A stretch of DNA of 29,642 bases from Muribaculaceae bacterium (GTDB lineage Bacteria > Bacteroidota > Bacteroidia > Bacteroidales > Muribaculaceae), in assembly GCA_009775365.1 (NCBI GenBank), contig VSPM01000027.1:9852-39493 (forward strand), read 5' to 3'. A model generated the notes under the pieces. That model was given only the letters and a program-made list of their open reading frames with translations. It was not told the origin of the DNA and searched no databases. Numbering within the stretch: the first letter of the stretch is position 1; every line of letters starts with the position of its first letter. Of this stretch, positions 16,039 through 24,630 are shown piece by piece. The position numbers and the translations under genes are program-made.

Positions 16039-18609
16039 ATGAAAATCCTTTTGCCGGCTGCCCTTCTCCTATCAGCCATTACAGCATATCCAATAGATCG
16101 TGAGGAAGCTCTCGATTTTCTATATTCAGCCATGTCTCTTCCTGACAAGGCTGACTATCCGGAAGAGTTCTACATCGACAATATAGAAGCGTCTCTTCTG
16201 GCAAGAAAAGAGATGCCGTGGGGAGAATCGGTGCCTGAAAGAGAATTCTTGCATTTTGTGCTCCCTGTGCGCGTAAACAATGAGAATCTCGACTATTCAC
16301 GTCTCGCATTTTATGACGCGCTTAAAGACCGCGTTAAAAACCTTTCAATGAAGGATGCGATTCTTGAGGTGAACCATTGGTGTCATGAACACGTAACTTA
16401 CAAGCCTTCTGACGCACGCACATCCTCACCAATGTCGTCAGTGAGCCAGGCTATAGGCCGATGCGGAGAAGAATCCACATTCACAGTGGCGGCTCTCAGG
16501 TCTGTGGGAATTCCGGCCCGCCAGATTTACACTCCGCGCTGGGCACACACTGACGACAACCACGCCTGGGTGGAGGCATGGGCCGACGGCGAATGGCATT
16601 TCTTGGGAGCTTGCGAGCCGGAACCTGTGCTCGACCTTGCCTGGTTTAACGACCCCGCGTCACGCGGCCTGCTCATGAGCACCAATGTGGCCGGCGACTA
16701 TCAAGGCCCGGAAGAAGTGTTGCTGAAGCAGCCTCTCACAACCCGCATAAACGTCACTTCAAACTATGCGCCGGTTGCCACCCTCCCTGTGGAAGTGGTT
16801 TACTCCGACGGGAAACCTGCTACTGATGCCGACGTTAATTTCTGCATATATAATTACGCGGAGTTTTATCCTGCCGTAACAAAAAAATCCGACAATTACG
16901 GCAAGGCATCCCTCACCGCAGGATTAGGCGACATTGTGGTGTGGGCCACAGATGGAAAGCGTTTTGGCTTTGCCAAAGGGAATCCAAAAGATTTCTCAAA
17001 CTCTACATCAAATCACGATGTCTTAAAAATAGTGCTTGACAAAGATGCTTCTTTTCAAGGAAGTTTTGATTTCGATCTGATTCCTCCGCCGGCCGGCGCG
17101 CCTTTGCCTGCTGTGACCGAGAAGCAACGCGCAATCAATGATATGCGCATGGCTCAGGAAGATTCTATCCGAAATGCCTACACCGCCACATTCGCTACTC
17201 CGGCGCAAGCAGCTGAATACGCCGTGAAGTTAGGTGTTGATAAAGACTACCTCACAAAGATTCTTGTGGAATCGCGCGGCAATCATGCCAAAATAATCAG
17301 ATGCCTGGAATCTCTGCCGTCAGATAAAAGAGAAACCGCAATCGCACTTTTGATGAATGTGTCGGAAAAAGACCGTCGAGACATCCCTGAAGAAGTGATT
17401 GCAGACCATGTGAAATACACCGATTCCGGAAAAGGTGATGACTTCCACAATAAGTATGTACTGAATCCGAGGATAGAAAATGAGTTTCTCACTCCGTGGC
17501 GCTCGATTCTGACATATCGTCAAAAAGGTTTTTCTGATAAAGAACTTACCGGATTCAAATCTAATCCTGAAAAACTGGTGGAATGGGTAGCCTCTTATGT
17601 AACTCCTGCCGGCAACGAGAATCCGCAGAATCTACGAATGAGCCCCGGGGCTGTCTTGAAAGAAAAGAAAGCTGACCCTGTCTCCAGAAACATATTTTTT
17701 GTGGCTTTGGCTCGCAGCTTGAATATACCTGCCAGAATCGACCCTGTGACCGGCGCCACACAATATGCAGACGCCAACCAAAAATGGATTAACGCAGACT
17801 TCTCAAAATATGAAAACAATGACAAGACTGCTTCCTGCGAAGCCTCCCAGACAAAAGGCACTTTGACTCTAACTTTCAATCCGGAAGGGTATATAACTGA
17901 CCCTAAATATTATTCACAGTTCTCCTTGTCTCGAATAATCAACGGGAAACCAAGGCTTCTTGAATTTGATGAAGAAGGCACTTTATCTTCCCTATTCTCT
18001 TCACCCGTAGAACTTGAGTCAGGTCAATACATACTCACATCCGGCCAACGTCTTGCCAATGGTGGAGTGTTGGCACACAGCAATATATTCACAATCACTC
18101 CGGGAGAAAATGTCTCGCTTCCTCTCGACATACGTCAGGATAAAAGCTCTGTTTCGGTGATAGGGTCGGTAAATGCTGAAAACATTTATCATGACCTTGC
18201 ATCCGGCGCCGACAAGAGCCTTCTTTCCACTACAGGAAGGGGATACTATATCCTTGGCATAATCTCCCCGAATCATGAGCCTTCAACACACGCCCTCAAC
18301 GATTTGTCGGTCGTAGCAGAAAGGCTCGATAACACCGGCCATAAGATTATGCTTCTGTTTGACAACAGCGACAAGGCTTCACGCTTTAACGCAGAGGCAT
18401 TCCCGGGTCTTCCCAAGAATGTGGTGTTTGGAATAGACAATAATGGAGTGTCAAGAAATGAAATTTTGGAATCCCTCCACCTCAAAAATGCCACAGACCC
18501 AATCTTTGTGATAGCCGACACATTCAACCGTATCGTATGGGTTTCAACCGGCTACACAATCGGTATCGGTGAGACAATCCTCTCCACCCTCTCTGCAATC
18601 GAAAAATAA
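16039..18609 (+). CDS. Large secreted transglutaminase-like protein
   Basis: 856 residues with a signal peptide (MKILLPAALLLSAITAYP). A transglutaminase-like core lies at about 95-200, with the catalytic cysteine in GRCGEES (Cys142) and histidine in DDNHAWVEAW (His175). The third residue, normally an Asp after the tryptophan-rich strand, is absent: the sequence reads WHFLGACEPEP, so Glu193 or another residue would have to replace it. A second, degenerate transglutaminase-like stretch without Cys or His appears at about 545-595 (IFFVALARSLNIPARIDP), and the C-terminus (about 737-856) resembles a thioredoxin-like fold without CxxC. A beta-sandwich-like segment follows the first core. I chose the ATG at 16039 because it gives the signal peptide; a longer frame would overlap cutC. 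A peptidase or amidase acting outside the cytoplasm is the likeliest role. Confidence 0.82.
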   Translation: MKILLPAALLLSAITAYPIDREEALDFLYSAMSLPDKADYPEEFYIDNIEASLLARKEMPWGESVPEREFLHFVLPVRVNNENLDYSRLAFYDALKDRVKNLSMKDAILEVNHWCHEHVTYKPSDARTSSPMSSVSQAIGRCGEESTFTVAALRSVGIPARQIYTPRWAHTDDNHAWVEAWADGEWHFLGACEPEPVLDLAWFNDPASRGLLMSTNVAGDYQGPEEVLLKQPLTTRINVTSNYAPVATLPVEVVYSDGKPATDADVNFCIYNYAEFYPAVTKKSDNYGKASLTAGLGDIVVWATDGKRFGFAKGNPKDFSNSTSNHDVLKIVLDKDASFQGSFDFDLIPPPAGAPLPAVTEKQRAINDMRMAQEDSIRNAYTATFATPAQAAEYAVKLGVDKDYLTKILVESRGNHAKIIRCLESLPSDKRETAIALLMNVSEKDRRDIPEEVIADHVKYTDSGKGDDFHNKYVLNPRIENEFLTPWRSILTYRQKGFSDKELTGFKSNPEKLVEWVASYVTPAGNENPQNLRMSPGAVLKEKKADPVSRNIFFVALARSLNIPARIDPVTGATQYADANQKWINADFSKYENNDKTASCEASQTKGTLTLTFNPEGYITDPKYYSQFSLSRIINGKPRLLEFDEEGTLSSLFSSPVELESGQYILTSGQRLANGGVLAHSNIFTITPGENVSLPLDIRQDKSSVSVIGSVNAENIYHDLASGADKSLLSTTGRGYYILGIISPNHEPSTHALNDLSVVAERLDNTGHKIMLLFDNSDKASRFNAEAFPGLPKNVVFGIDNNGVSRNEILESLHLKNATDPIFVIADTFNRIVWVSTGYTIGIGETILSTLSAIEK

Positions 18610-18646
18610 GACTTCATATCAATAGAATAGTCAACAAAGAGCAATA

Positions 18647-18688
18647 AAAATCAGCAGGGATTATAATGAAAATTCCTGCTGATTTTGT
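18647..18688. terminator. Strong hairpin terminator between convergent units
   Basis: AAAATCAGCAGG(G)A at 18647-18660 pairs with TTCCTGCTGATTTT at 18673-18686, a stem of about 13 bp with a 12-base loop. The A-tract on the left and T-tract on the right give U-runs in both directions. It closes the plus-strand operon ending at 18609 and may also stop reading from the protease side. Confidence 0.85.
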
Positions 18689-18720
18689 ATATGTCGGGTG
18701 CCGGAAGTTGTAGGCAATAA

Positions 18721-19077
18721 TTATTTCAAAGCATTGATTTCGTCAATAGAAAGGCCGGTAACTTTACAAACCATATCTATATCAGTTTTAAGTTCCAACA
18801 TCTTTTTAGCAACCGCCAACTTGCCGGCCTGAAGCCCCTCTGCCCTGCCAGCCTGAAGAGATTAGTCTCTCACAAGATCTAAATTATGACGGAAAGTCTT
18901 CATTCTAAGATAAGAATCACTATAAGCCAAAGCTTCAGCCGGCTCCATTACAATCCTCTCCGAAGCATCAAACAAATCTTCGAATTCGCCACTCTTATAA
19001 GCCTTGCTACTTTCATCCATCGTCTCCATATTCTTTATATGATAATACAAAAGACATTTAAATCGGATTCTAACCCT
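18721..19077 (-). pseudogene. Remnant of a PD-(D/E)XK nuclease-family (Rpn/PDDEXK_2) transposase
   Basis: Read on the minus strand, the frame gives LLYYHIKNMETMDESSKAY, then EFEDLFDASERI and EALAYSDSYLRMK, a TAA stop at 18862-18864, and continues in the same frame as SLQAGRAEGLQAGKLAVAKK and GLSIDEINALK to a second TAA at 18721-18723. This is the C-terminal part of the family, including its usual Gly/Glu/Ala-rich AEGLQAGK tail and the short terminal helix. The nuclease core (about the first 200 residues) is missing; the frame begins right at the 3' end of the protease gene. So the element is truncated at 5' and carries one nonsense change. It can be read as a scar of an old insertion. Confidence 0.72.
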
Positions 19078-19079
19078 TA

Positions 19080-21179
19080 TTAATCAACGATTTTCATTTT
19101 GGATTTACCAAAGGGGGTGTCAAGAATATAAATGCCTGAAACAAGATTACAAGTGCCGTCATATCTGCCCTCATAAACTTTCAACCCGGAAAGAGAGTAA
19201 ACTGACACCGGGTCGTCCGGCCTGAGCAATAAGTCAGGACGCTCAATCTGATTGACTCCACTATCTTTCAATGCCTTGCGCAGGGCCGCCAACGGGTCAA
19301 AATAGCCGTTGGCATTATGAGGATCGTCAGGTTCGGCAATATCAGCAAGATGGTTTGTTGACGCTATTAACGCCTGCACATCATGCACAGTCAGGCCGGG
19401 CAATGCCTCAAGCCAGGTTGCTATATATCCCGCCACATAAGGCGACGACATCGAAGTGCCCGGCTGACTTTTCCATGGAGCATCCAGTTTCAGATAACTG
19501 TCATCTGAATGTCGGTCTAAATAGTAGCGACTCACAGCCGACACCAACGGCCCTCCGGGAGCAACTGTAAGCGGAAGCACTCTTCCATCGCGGAGCGTGC
19601 CATAACTGCTATAATTCACCGTAGCTCCCTCCTTAAACTGTGTAGGCTCCTCCACGATGACATACTCGCCTGTGGATTCATCTATCACCGACACAGGTAT
19701 TGAAGAACGATTGCCATACATTCCCACACTCACCACCCTTTCTCCACACACAAGATCACTGATCGAGCGGTCTGCATTAGGAGAAGGAGAGCCGGGAAGT
19801 GTCATTAATCGGGTGTAACTGCCGTCTGCATAAATTTCCACATCGCTGCCGGGCTCTCCTGTGACCGTCACCGACACCATGTCGCGAGCCCATCCGGATC
19901 CAATCAGGGCAGTTGATTCATATTCATACATCAATGCCACTTCATAACGGCCATTCTCCCGGTTTAACGCGCCAACAGCCGTAAGATAACCATTGAGAGC
20001 GTTCCCTTCAATCTCGGGCTCATCCGGATTCCATTCATATCTCACAGAAGTGGCTTCATAGCCCGGCTTGAACTCTACCGGTTCATACGAATAGACCACC
20101 TTCTTGGTTTCATCATCGAATAAACTCACTTGAATTGAAAATGGCCGGGAATCAGAGCTCCATATATCGGTTATGCCATACATATTTTTCTGATCCCACG
20201 CCCTATTTCCAAGGCGGAACCCTACTGAAGGCTTCTCTTCGGTGAATTTATACGCAAGAGTGTTTGTTCGATTCCCCTCATTACCTGACGACAACACAAT
20301 TATTGCATCCTCAGCACACATGTCAAGATATTGCGAAAACAAAGAGGTTCCGTCATGAGCCCCTATATAGTTACCCATCGACAGGTTTATCACACATGGC
20401 TTCCCAACCTCTTTGGCATAATCAATTATATCCTCCACTCCTGCCAGCAATCCCACGTCAGTAAGCGTGGATGTCGAAACTACAATGTCAGCATCCCTGG
20501 CAATGCCAACATAAGGAGAACCGGCGCCATTGCCGGCCATAATTCCACCTACATGTGTGGCATGATAATTATCAGAGTCATCAGTTCCCCATTCTTCATA
20601 TGCCTCATCTCCCTCAACCACAATACGCAGTCCTTTATTTTCAATGTATTGCGTGATACGTTTCACACGCGACACTCCATTTTTATCAAGAAAAGTCGGA
20701 TGCAAGGGGTCGAACCCTACGTCACAAAACCCTGCCACAATCCCCTTCCCCGTATAAAGCGACCCGAAAGCTTCCCCCGTAATTATCTTTGACGCTTCAT
20801 AATAGGTAGATGCCACATCAAGAGTAGGCACATTGAAGCCTCTGAACGTATCTTCTTTCGCCACATCTTTATTTCGGGCTTTCAACTTGAACTGCGACTT
20901 CAACTCCTCCGGGCCTTGTTTGAATGAGTTCGGGATAACTACCCCACCGTTATCTTCTTTCGGGATATAACAAAGAAGGATGTCGCCTCTACGACGCAAA
21001 ATCTGTGCACCGGCATCCTCTAAAGCCGCCACCTCATCTTCGTCATACACTTTGATAACCTGCGCCGAATATTCCGCCGCGTCCACCACTACAATACTCC
21101 CGGCCACACACACAAACATTGCCGCACAAAATGCCCTGCTAACCGTCATATTCAGCACACCCTTCACAAATCGCTTCAT
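19080..21179 (-). CDS. Secreted S8 (subtilisin-like) serine protease
   Basis: About 699 residues (701 from an alternative ATG at 21185, on which the following numbering is based). A signal peptide ends near residue 37, followed by an N-terminal propeptide-like region. The catalytic triad is Asp155 (GFCDVGFD), His211 (HATHVGG) and Ser578 (GTSMSSP), with oxyanion Asn302 (SSGNEGN). About 270 residues separate Asn302 and Ser578, much more than in subtilisin, so a beta-rich domain is inserted there. The last 55 residues (SVYSLSGLKVYEG ... GIYIL ... KSKMKIV) resemble a type-A T9SS sorting tail. It may be exported or surface-attached and degrade host or dietary protein. It has its own promoter and is not in an operon with known genes. 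Confidence 0.9.
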   Translation of the reverse strand: MKRFVKGVLNMTVSRAFCAAMFVCVAGSIVVVDAAEYSAQVIKVYDEDEVAALEDAGAQILRRRGDILLCYIPKEDNGGVVIPNSFKQGPEELKSQFKLKARNKDVAKEDTFRGFNVPTLDVASTYYEASKIITGEAFGSLYTGKGIVAGFCDVGFDPLHPTFLDKNGVSRVKRITQYIENKGLRIVVEGDEAYEEWGTDDSDNYHATHVGGIMAGNGAGSPYVGIARDADIVVSTSTLTDVGLLAGVEDIIDYAKEVGKPCVINLSMGNYIGAHDGTSLFSQYLDMCAEDAIIVLSSGNEGNRTNTLAYKFTEEKPSVGFRLGNRAWDQKNMYGITDIWSSDSRPFSIQVSLFDDETKKVVYSYEPVEFKPGYEATSVRYEWNPDEPEIEGNALNGYLTAVGALNRENGRYEVALMYEYESTALIGSGWARDMVSVTVTGEPGSDVEIYADGSYTRLMTLPGSPSPNADRSISDLVCGERVVSVGMYGNRSSIPVSVIDESTGEYVIVEEPTQFKEGATVNYSSYGTLRDGRVLPLTVAPGGPLVSAVSRYYLDRHSDDSYLKLDAPWKSQPGTSMSSPYVAGYIATWLEALPGLTVHDVQALIASTNHLADIAEPDDPHNANGYFDPLAALRKALKDSGVNQIERPDLLLRPDDPVSVYSLSGLKVYEGRYDGTCNLVSGIYILDTPFGKSKMKIVD

Positions 21180-21195
21180 AATCATTAGTTTTTCA

Positions 21196-21227
21196 CAAAT
21201 TTACAAAATTATAATTACCTCTACAAA
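21196..21227 (-). promoter_or_regulatory. Bacteroidota promoter of the S8 protease gene
   Basis: On the minus strand: TTTG (21227-21224), 20 bases, TAAATTTG (21203-21196), a full match to the TTTG / TAnnTTTG consensus. Transcription would start near 21189, so the leader would be only about 4-10 bases, favouring the ATG at 21179 over the one at 21185. Confidence 0.7.
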
Positions 21228-21279
21228 CATTGCAACCATTATTTTAGTTAATTAATCTCAATATGACTTCCCATAAAAG

Positions 21280-21322
21280 ACTGAGGCGACGAAACACCTA
21301 AATACATGTTCGCCGCCTCAGC
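21280..21322 (-). terminator. Terminator of the RND efflux operon
   Basis: On the minus strand CTGAGGCGGCGAA (21321-21309) pairs with TTCGTCGCCTCAG (21293-21281), a 13-bp stem with one G-T pair, followed by TCTTTTAT. It lies 60 bases past the stop of the pump gene. There is no T-tract on the plus strand. Confidence 0.8.
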
Positions 21323-21383
21323 CTTTAATGCAGTATTTTGTAAAACATCTTTAACTCAAACCAACAATGTCTATCATTTTGAA

Positions 21384-24300
21384 TTATATTGAAGAATTGC
21401 CGGAAGACTGGTTTTCCGGCAAGGATGACGGAGTTTGGCCTGCGCCGGATGAAGAGGATGGTTTCGGGTCTTTGAAGAGGCCCGAAAGGTATTTTTCGTT
21501 GAATCGCTGCATTACCTCCCAGAAGTTAGGGACAAACAATGTGCCGATAAAACCGTTCATTGCCATGCCGAACACTACCGCCGTGCCCAGTTCTATGCGG
21601 CTGTTGGCGCCGGCGCCGCTCGCAAACATCATTGGCATCACACCGAAAACGAATGCAAGAGCGGTCATCATGATCGGGCGGAACCTTATCACCCCGGCAT
21701 CGTGCGCAGCCTGACGTATGCCTACACCCGACTTTCGGAAGTCCATTGCATACTCTACTATCAGAATGGCATTCTTTGCCGACATTCCCAACAGCAATAT
21801 CAATCCTATCTGCGTATAGATGCTAATGCTTTGTCCCATTATAACACACCCCAGGATGGTTCCAAGAATTGCTATCGGCATACTCAAAATCACGGCAATA
21901 GGGTCGGTCCAACTTTCATATTGCGCAGCAAGCACAAAAATGGTCATTACAATAGCAAATATAAACACGAAACTAATAGTTGTGCCCGACTGAGTTTCCT
22001 GATATGCTATTCCGCTCCACGCATAAGAATAATTCTTGCCTAAAGCCTCCTTTACAATCTCCTCCATAGCCTTGATGCCGGTAGAAGAGCTTACTCCTTT
22101 TGCCGGCGTGGCTGTCAGGGAAGCGGAGGTGTACATATTATAACGCGACACACTCGGTTCTCCCATCACCATTTTCACAGTGGAGAAAGTGCTGAACGGC
22201 ACCATCTCCCCTTCCGAATTTCTTACCGACAGTTTCATTATGTCTTCCACATTGTCACGCGAAACACCGTCTCCCTCCAATGTGACCTGATATGTGCGAC
22301 CAAATTCTACAAAGTCATTCACATAACTTCCACCCATATAAGAACTCAGCACACCGTAGACATCCTCCAGATTAATACCTTGCATCTCCACTCTGTTGCG
22401 GTCAATATCTACAGAATACTGCGGCACAGTGCCCTGATAGAGCGACGTAACCTGCTTTATCCGGGAATCTCCCTCGGCTTTTCGCTGAACCTCCTGAAGA
22501 GCCTTTGCCAGCTCTGCCGCACCGAGGCTATTCACATCAAGAAGCTGCATCTGCAAACCGGAAGACTCTCCCAAGCCGGGAATGGCCGGAGGATTGATTG
22601 AAAATACGATGCCCTCCTGCTGTCGGGACGAAATCTCATTCACCATTTCGATAACCTTGTCTACGCTTCCGGCTTTCCCTCTCTCTTTCCATGGCTTGAG
22701 CACAACATTTATCGATCCCATATTCGAGGCGACTCCGCCACCCATCATTGAGAATCCCGATATGGTCATCACATCTTTCACATAGGGAATCTTCCCTATC
22801 TCCTCGCTCAGACGATCCACCACTTTCTCAGTCCTTTCAAGAGATGCTCCTGTGGGGAGCTGAACAGAGGTCATGAAATAACCCATGTCCTCCTCGGGAA
22901 TATAACTGGTAGGCCATTTGAGGAATCCCCAGAACGCAATGGCTACAAGCACGAGAAATATAGCCATCGAAATCACCGGCTTGCCAAGCATTCTGGTGAC
23001 AACTCGGTCATAGCCATGCTCTGTCTTGGCCCATCCTTTATTAAACCATTTGTATAAGAAAAACTTGGTCTCTTTTCTTGGAGTCAGGAACAGTGCGCAA
23101 AGAGCCGGCGTAAGCGTCAAGGCATTTAATCCTGAAAACGCTGTAGAAACCGCTATGGTCAATGCAAACTGTTTGTAAAGTTCGCCGGTGATTCCACTCA
23201 CAAACGCCGTGGGGATGAACACCGACAGAAGCACAAGCACCTCTCCAACCACCGGGCCCTGCAATTCCCGCATGGCCTTCTCGGCTGCCTCCCTGCGAGT
23301 CATAATCCCCTTGTCGACTATACGCGAACAATCTTCCACCACAACGATGGCATCGTCAACCACAATGGCTATGGCAAGCACAAGACCAAACAATGTAAGG
23401 GTATTAAGCGAGAAGCCCAGCAATTTCATTACGGCAAATGTCGCAATCAGCGACACCGGAATTGTGAGCATCGGGATAATGACCGCTCTCCAGTTCTGAA
23501 GGAAAAGAAGAATCACCACCATCACTATCAATGAAGTGATAACAAACGTCGAGACCACGTCATCGATCGATTCACGCACATAATCTGTGGCGTTAAGCAC
23601 AACCGTATAATGCACGCCGTCGGGAAAATATTCAGAAAGCCGGTCTAATTCTGCAATAGCATTCTTTGCCACATCCAAGGCGTTTGCTCCCGGACGCTGC
23701 TCTATGCCTATCAGGGCAGTTGACTTTCCGTTTACCTTCGACACAGCATCATAGCTGGAGCTCCCGAGTTCAACTCTTGCCACATCCTTGAGACGAAGCA
23801 TTCCGCCTCCGTCGCTTCTGAGAATTATATTCCCGAATTCCTCCGGGCTCGACAATTGCCCTCGGCTGGTGAGTGTAAATTCAAACTGCGACTCAGTGCC
23901 GTCGCCCTGCCCTCCCACAGAACCGGCCGACACCTCCATGTTCTGAGACCGTATTGCGGCAGACACATCTGCAGGAGTAAGCCCCCTCATGCGCATTGCC
24001 AGCGGGTCGAGCCATACTCGCATACTGTATTCGCCGGCACCGAAAGCACCCACGCCGCCAACACCTTCCACTCTCGAAAGGGGATCGGTGAGATGCAGTT
24101 GCGCATAGTTAGTAAGATACAAGGCATCATAACGCTCAGGATTATCCGACTCCAAAGCCACAAACAACACATTGTTGCTGCTTCGCTGATTCACTTCAAG
24201 ACCCTGCTCTGTCACAGCCGTCGGCAGTTGCGATGAAGCCTGCTGCACCCTGTTCTGCACCTCCACGGCCGCCTCATTTATATCAGTGCCGTTTTCAAAC

Positions 24301-24581
24301 GTGATAGTAAGGCTGTAACTTCCGTCTGAGCCACATGTCGAACTCATGTAGAGCATTCCCTCCACTCCGTTAACCTGTTGCTCCACCGGCACGCCTATGG
24401 CTCTCGCCACTGTCTCTGCATTGGCTCCGGGATACACTGCCGACACCATCACAGTGGGAGGCGTTATGTCTGGATACTGCGCCACCGGGAGAGTGCGAAA
24501 CGTAAGAATACCTGCAAACACAAGTAGCAACGCAAGCACGGTTGCAAATATGGGGCGGTCTATGAAAAATTTTGAGAACAT
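21384..24581 (-). CDS. RND efflux pump inner-membrane transporter (AcrB/HAE1 family)
   Basis: A 1065-residue proton-driven pump. The start MFSKFFIDRPIFATVLALLL is the classic first helix; transmembrane helix 4 carries the proton-relay pair Asp409-Asp410 (AIVVDDAIVVVE), and GMSAKNAILIVEYAMDF in helix 10 carries the partner lysine. Two large periplasmic porter loops are present, as usual for this family, and total length is about normal. The tail is Ser/Pro-rich (PSSSSGAGQTPSSLPENQ), a small extension beyond the core. It is the third gene of a tripartite operon after the outer membrane channel and the adaptor, so it should pump drugs, bile salts or other amphipaths from the inner membrane or periplasm to the outside. 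Specificity cannot be read from sequence. Confidence 0.96.
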   Translation of the reverse strand: MFSKFFIDRPIFATVLALLLVFAGILTFRTLPVAQYPDITPPTVMVSAVYPGANAETVARAIGVPVEQQVNGVEGMLYMSSTCGSDGSYSLTITFENGTDINEAAVEVQNRVQQASSQLPTAVTEQGLEVNQRSSNNVLFVALESDNPERYDALYLTNYAQLHLTDPLSRVEGVGGVGAFGAGEYSMRVWLDPLAMRMRGLTPADVSAAIRSQNMEVSAGSVGGQGDGTESQFEFTLTSRGQLSSPEEFGNIILRSDGGGMLRLKDVARVELGSSSYDAVSKVNGKSTALIGIEQRPGANALDVAKNAIAELDRLSEYFPDGVHYTVVLNATDYVRESIDDVVSTFVITSLIVMVVILLFLQNWRAVIIPMLTIPVSLIATFAVMKLLGFSLNTLTLFGLVLAIAIVVDDAIVVVEDCSRIVDKGIMTRREAAEKAMRELQGPVVGEVLVLLSVFIPTAFVSGITGELYKQFALTIAVSTAFSGLNALTLTPALCALFLTPRKETKFFLYKWFNKGWAKTEHGYDRVVTRMLGKPVISMAIFLVLVAIAFWGFLKWPTSYIPEEDMGYFMTSVQLPTGASLERTEKVVDRLSEEIGKIPYVKDVMTISGFSMMGGGVASNMGSINVVLKPWKERGKAGSVDKVIEMVNEISSRQQEGIVFSINPPAIPGLGESSGLQMQLLDVNSLGAAELAKALQEVQRKAEGDSRIKQVTSLYQGTVPQYSVDIDRNRVEMQGINLEDVYGVLSSYMGGSYVNDFVEFGRTYQVTLEGDGVSRDNVEDIMKLSVRNSEGEMVPFSTFSTVKMVMGEPSVSRYNMYTSASLTATPAKGVSSSTGIKAMEEIVKEALGKNYSYAWSGIAYQETQSGTTISFVFIFAIVMTIFVLAAQYESWTDPIAVILSMPIAILGTILGCVIMGQSISIYTQIGLILLLGMSAKNAILIVEYAMDFRKSGVGIRQAAHDAGVIRFRPIMMTALAFVFGVMPMMFASGAGANSRIELGTAVVFGMAMNGFIGTLFVPNFWEVMQRFNEKYLSGLFKDPKPSSSSGAGQTPSSLPENQSSGNSSI

Positions 24582-24630
24582 GGCCGAACAAATTTTAAGA
24601 CTTTAAACATACGTTGCCGACTGATTCAGA

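Noticed and set aside
21397..21422. Perfect 9-bp inverted repeat TTGCCGGAA / TTCCGGCAA
   Set aside because: It is inside the last codons of the RND pump gene; the real terminator is further downstream at 21280-21322. It could still influence mRNA decay, but nothing supports that.
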